Shown here: positions 4,706 to 6,661 of the stretch, piece by piece
Position numbering within the stretch: the first letter of the stretch is position 1
Layout: each line of letters begins with the position of its first letter
NCBI GenBank assembly: GCA_021828715.1
Contig: JAJZDF010000033.1
Span: 1 to 6,661, forward strand
DNA from: Thermoplasmata archaeon
GTDB lineage: Archaea; Thermoplasmatota; Thermoplasmata; Lutacidiplasmatales; UBA184
Reading direction: 5' to 3'
Length of the DNA stretch: 6,661 bases
Made by a program: the position numbers and the translations under genes
Notes under the pieces: model-generated
Database searches by the model: none
Told to the model about the DNA's origin: nothing
The model's input: the letters and a program-made list of their open reading frames with translations, nothing else

Positions 4706-5758
4706 GTGGTCTTGGGAGCCCCCGGCGACCAACCCGTTCGTCCGGCCGCGGAGGCGGAGCCCTCCGCGGCCGGTACTTCCCCAGCCCCCGCGCCCGCGCG
4801 GGGGACGCGTCCGGCCAATTGGCGGGCCTGGCTCGGGAGTCCGATCGCCCTCATCCCCTTCCTCCTGGTGGCGATCGTCACCCTCGTCCTGGTCGCGGCC
4901 AGCCACTTCCAGGACTTCGGCGCCTCGTTCTGGTCGACGTACTATGACTTCCTGCCGGGCAACTCGACCGGCTCGAGTTGGGGGATCGGGTCGTTCGTGG
5001 TCGGGACGGGGATCACCGCGGGCGCGGCGCTCGTCCTTGCCACGGGCTTGAGCCTCGCGCTGTCGGTCTCGATCGTCGTCTACCTGCCGTCGATCCCGAG
5101 CCGCATCCTCACGATCCTCACGAACCTGCTCGCCGGCATCCCGAGCGTCGTCTACGGGATCTGGGGGTACGTGATCCTCGCCCCGTACTTCGCGCTCACC
5201 CTCGAGCCGGGGCTGCGCGACACGATCGGCTGGATCCCCGGCTTTGGCGGCCCCGTTTCGGAGATCGGGCCCCACGGGCTCCTGCTCGCGATCGCCATCC
5301 TCACCATCATGATCATCCCCCTCACCACGGCGCTGATGCGGGATGCCCTGCGCGCGGTACCGGGCGACCTCATCGAGGCCGGCCTCGCCCTCGGGGCGAC
5401 CCGCTGGGAGGTCGCGCGACGGGTCCGGATGCGGAGCGCCCGGCTCGGGATCGGGAGCGCGGTCCTGCTCGGCTTCGGCCGCGCCGTCGGGGAGAGCGTC
5501 GCGGTCGCGATGGTGATCGGGGCGGTGCCGGCGATCCCGCAGAGCCTCTACTCGGCGTCGACGACCCAGGCGTCGCTCACCTTCCACCAGCTCGACAGCG
5601 CGTTCATCTATCCGCTCCTGCTCCGATTCTTGGTCGAGATCGCCCTGGTCCTCCTCGTCATCGCGCTCGTCGTCAACCTCCTCGCCCAGCGCCTCACCCG
5701 CACCGAGGTCGCGACCGCCACGACGGTCGGCAGCGAAGGAGGGCTGGTCGTCCGATGA
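4706..5758 (+). CDS. pstC: Phosphate ABC transporter permease PstC
   Basis: One of the two channel-forming subunits of the phosphate importer. The 350-residue protein has an Ala/Pro-rich cytoplasmic N-terminus (1-42), a first membrane helix (about 47-66), an extracytoplasmic loop with an N-S-T sequon (about 67-93), and further helices near 95-127, 138-162, 190-212, 249-277 and 302-327. The ATPase-coupling EAA loop is clear at 224-263: EAGLALGATRWEV then, after a basic stretch, GFGRAVGES. The LLAGIPSVVYGIWGY segment (141-155) is characteristic of PstC. The start is taken as GTG 4706, 12 bases after the pstS stop, with at best a weak GAG upstream; no ATG occurs in frame before the membrane helices and TTG 4712 is the only near alternative. 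Translation may depend on ribosomes finishing pstS. The 3' end overlaps pstA by ATGA. Confidence 0.94.
   Translation: MVLGAPGDQPVRPAAEAEPSAAGTSPAPAPARGTRPANWRAWLGSPIALIPFLLVAIVTLVLVAASHFQDFGASFWSTYYDFLPGNSTGSSWGIGSFVVGTGITAGAALVLATGLSLALSVSIVVYLPSIPSRILTILTNLLAGIPSVVYGIWGYVILAPYFALTLEPGLRDTIGWIPGFGGPVSEIGPHGLLLAIAILTIMIIPLTTALMRDALRAVPGDLIEAGLALGATRWEVARRVRMRSARLGIGSAVLLGFGRAVGESVAVAMVIGAVPAIPQSLYSASTTQASLTFHQLDSAFIYPLLLRFLVEIALVLLVIALVVNLLAQRLTRTEVATATTVGSEGGLVVR
5738..5743 (+). promoter_or_regulatory. Shine-Dalgarno site of pstA
   Basis: GGAGGG inside the 3' end of pstC lies 11 bases before ATG 5755 (AAGGAGG overall). It supports the 5755 start and independent ribosome loading in addition to coupling through the ATGA overlap. 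Confidence 0.7.
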
Positions 5759-6661
5759 GCACGTCCGGGTCCCCTCCCGCGGCGGCGGAAGGCGGCGAGG
5801 AGCTTCGGCGCAGCTCCGGCAGCCTCCGCCGCCGGCTCGTCTTCGACCGGGCGATCGGGTGGGTCCTCCTCGCGGCGTTCGCGGTCGTGCTCTTCCCGCT
5901 CTTCGACATGATCTACTGGGTGTCGGCGAACGCGCTCCCGACGTTCTCCCTCGCGACCCTGACCGAGAACCAGGTCGGGACCGGCGGCGGCCTCTACCCG
6001 ATGATCCAGGGAACGTTCATCATCCTCGGGATCGCCACGGCGCTCTCGACCGGCCTCGGGGTGGCGGCCGGCTTCTACACGAGCGAGTACGCCCCGCCGC
6101 CGGTCGCGCGCCTGGCCCGCACCGCCGGCAACCTGCTGGCGGGCATCCCCGCGATCGTCCTCGGCTACTTCGGCTACTTCCTGCTCGTGATCTACACGGG
6201 CTGGGGGTTCACCGCCCTCGCGGGCGCGATCACCCTCGGGATCTTCATGACGCCGTACGTCTATCGGACGACCGACGTCGCCCTCTCCTCCGTACCGAAG
6301 GGACAGCGGGAGGCGGCGCTCGCGCTCGGGGCCCGGCCCCGTCAGTACCTCGGCCGGGTCGCGTTCCGCATCGCCCTGCCGACGGTCCTCACCGGGGTCT
6401 TCTTTGCCATGGCGCTCGGGCTCGGCGAGGCGGCGCCGCTCTACTACACCGCGGGCTTCAACTCCTACCCGATCTCGAGCCTCATGAGCCCGACCGGCAC
6501 CTTGTCGGTCGTCATCTACCAGTTCTACGACAACCCGGCGACGTTCGGCCACTTTCTGGCGCTCGCCTTCCAGGCGGCGTGGCTGTCGATCGTGATCGTG
6601 CTCGGGCTGAACGTCGCCGTCCAACTCCTTTCCGACCGCTACCGCCGCCGCCTCCGGGGAT
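5755..6661 (+). CDS. pstA: Phosphate ABC transporter permease PstA (3' end cut by window)
   Basis: Second channel subunit of the phosphate importer, partner of PstC. The frame from ATG 5755 stays open to the window edge and gives 302 residues without a stop. After a hydrophilic basic N-terminus (1-31) come membrane helices near 33-55, 84-106, 124-147, 150-170, 208-229 and 272-291. Family signatures are NLLAGIPAIVLGYFGY (126-141) and the EAA coupling loop REAALALGARPRQYLGRV (185-202) followed by GLGEAAPLYYTAG (222-234). It begins within the pstC stop (ATGA) and has its own Shine-Dalgarno. The sequence ends in a basic segment (DRYRRRLRG, 294-302) after the last helix, so only a few residues are probably missing. 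The ATPase gene pstB would be expected next. Confidence 0.94.
   Translation, partial: MSTSGSPPAAAEGGEELRRSSGSLRRRLVFDRAIGWVLLAAFAVVLFPLFDMIYWVSANALPTFSLATLTENQVGTGGGLYPMIQGTFIILGIATALSTGLGVAAGFYTSEYAPPPVARLARTAGNLLAGIPAIVLGYFGYFLLVIYTGWGFTALAGAITLGIFMTPYVYRTTDVALSSVPKGQREAALALGARPRQYLGRVAFRIALPTVLTGVFFAMALGLGEAAPLYYTAGFNSYPISSLMSPTGTLSVVIYQFYDNPATFGHFLALAFQAAWLSIVIVLGLNVAVQLLSDRYRRRLRG

Noticed and set aside
3179..5587. Minus-strand open frame of 802 codons antisense to pstS and pstC
   Set aside because: It lies opposite two clear transporter genes. Its product is Arg/Asp/Gly-rich low complexity with no recognisable domain, as expected when GC-ending codons on the plus strand remove stop codons from the reverse strand.
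5608..6624. Minus-strand open frame of 338 codons opposite pstA
   Set aside because: It overlaps the unmistakable PstA frame, and its product is a highly charged low-complexity sequence typical of antisense shadow frames.
1..6661. Search for CRISPR arrays, insertion sequences, tRNA genes and defence genes around the methyltransferase
   Set aside because: I saw no spaced repeats, transposase motifs, tRNA-like cloverleaf or restriction-enzyme gene. The only possible neighbour is the 30-residue tail at 1-94, too short to judge.

Overview
The window is very GC-rich (roughly 70% by eye), with almost every codon ending in G or C inside the real genes. It looks like part of an archaeal chromosome. 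The evidence is TATA-like hexamers about 25 bp upstream of start codons that lack a Shine-Dalgarno sequence (leaderless genes), a fused hexulose-6-phosphate synthase/RraA protein of the kind common in archaea, a beta-class DNA methyltransferase resembling M.MthZI, and a TruA with a short archaeal-type core. A GC-rich member of the Thermoplasmatota would fit, and the charge-poor extracellular phosphate-binding protein hints at an acidic habitat. That taxonomic placement is inference; no rRNA or tRNA gene is present to settle it.

Layout. Bases 1-94 are probably the 3' end of an unidentified plus-strand gene with an Ala/Pro-rich tail. Six bases later, on the minus strand, ends a probable N4-cytosine (CTAG-type) DNA methyltransferase (101-901). 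A 40-bp gap holding one short AT-rich element separates it from the divergent hps-rraA fusion gene (942-2246). This converges, again with a 6-base gap, on minus-strand truA (2253-3155, tRNA pseudouridine synthase). A 269-bp AT-containing intergenic region (3156-3424) carries the divergent promoters for truA and for a phosphate transport operon, a cluster of small palindromes, and a long GC-rich leader. The operon then runs to the window edge: pstS (3425-4693), pstC (4706-5758) and pstA (5755 to beyond 6661, only the extreme C-terminus missing). The ATPase pstB and a PhoU-type regulator would be expected just downstream but are not visible.

How the genes work together. PstS, PstC and PstA form the binding protein and the two membrane channel subunits of a high-affinity phosphate ABC importer. 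The other three genes are unrelated housekeeping or DNA-modification functions: one-carbon/pentose-phosphate metabolism, tRNA modification and DNA methylation. Nothing in the window amounts to a new defence system, mobile element or CRISPR array. The points most worth a second look are the apparently shared bidirectional TATA element, the CTAG scarcity next to a likely CTAG methyltransferase, the metal-site motif in the RraA half of the fusion, the palindrome cluster and long structured leader of the pst operon, and the actinobacterial-looking, membrane-anchored, charge-poor PstS.
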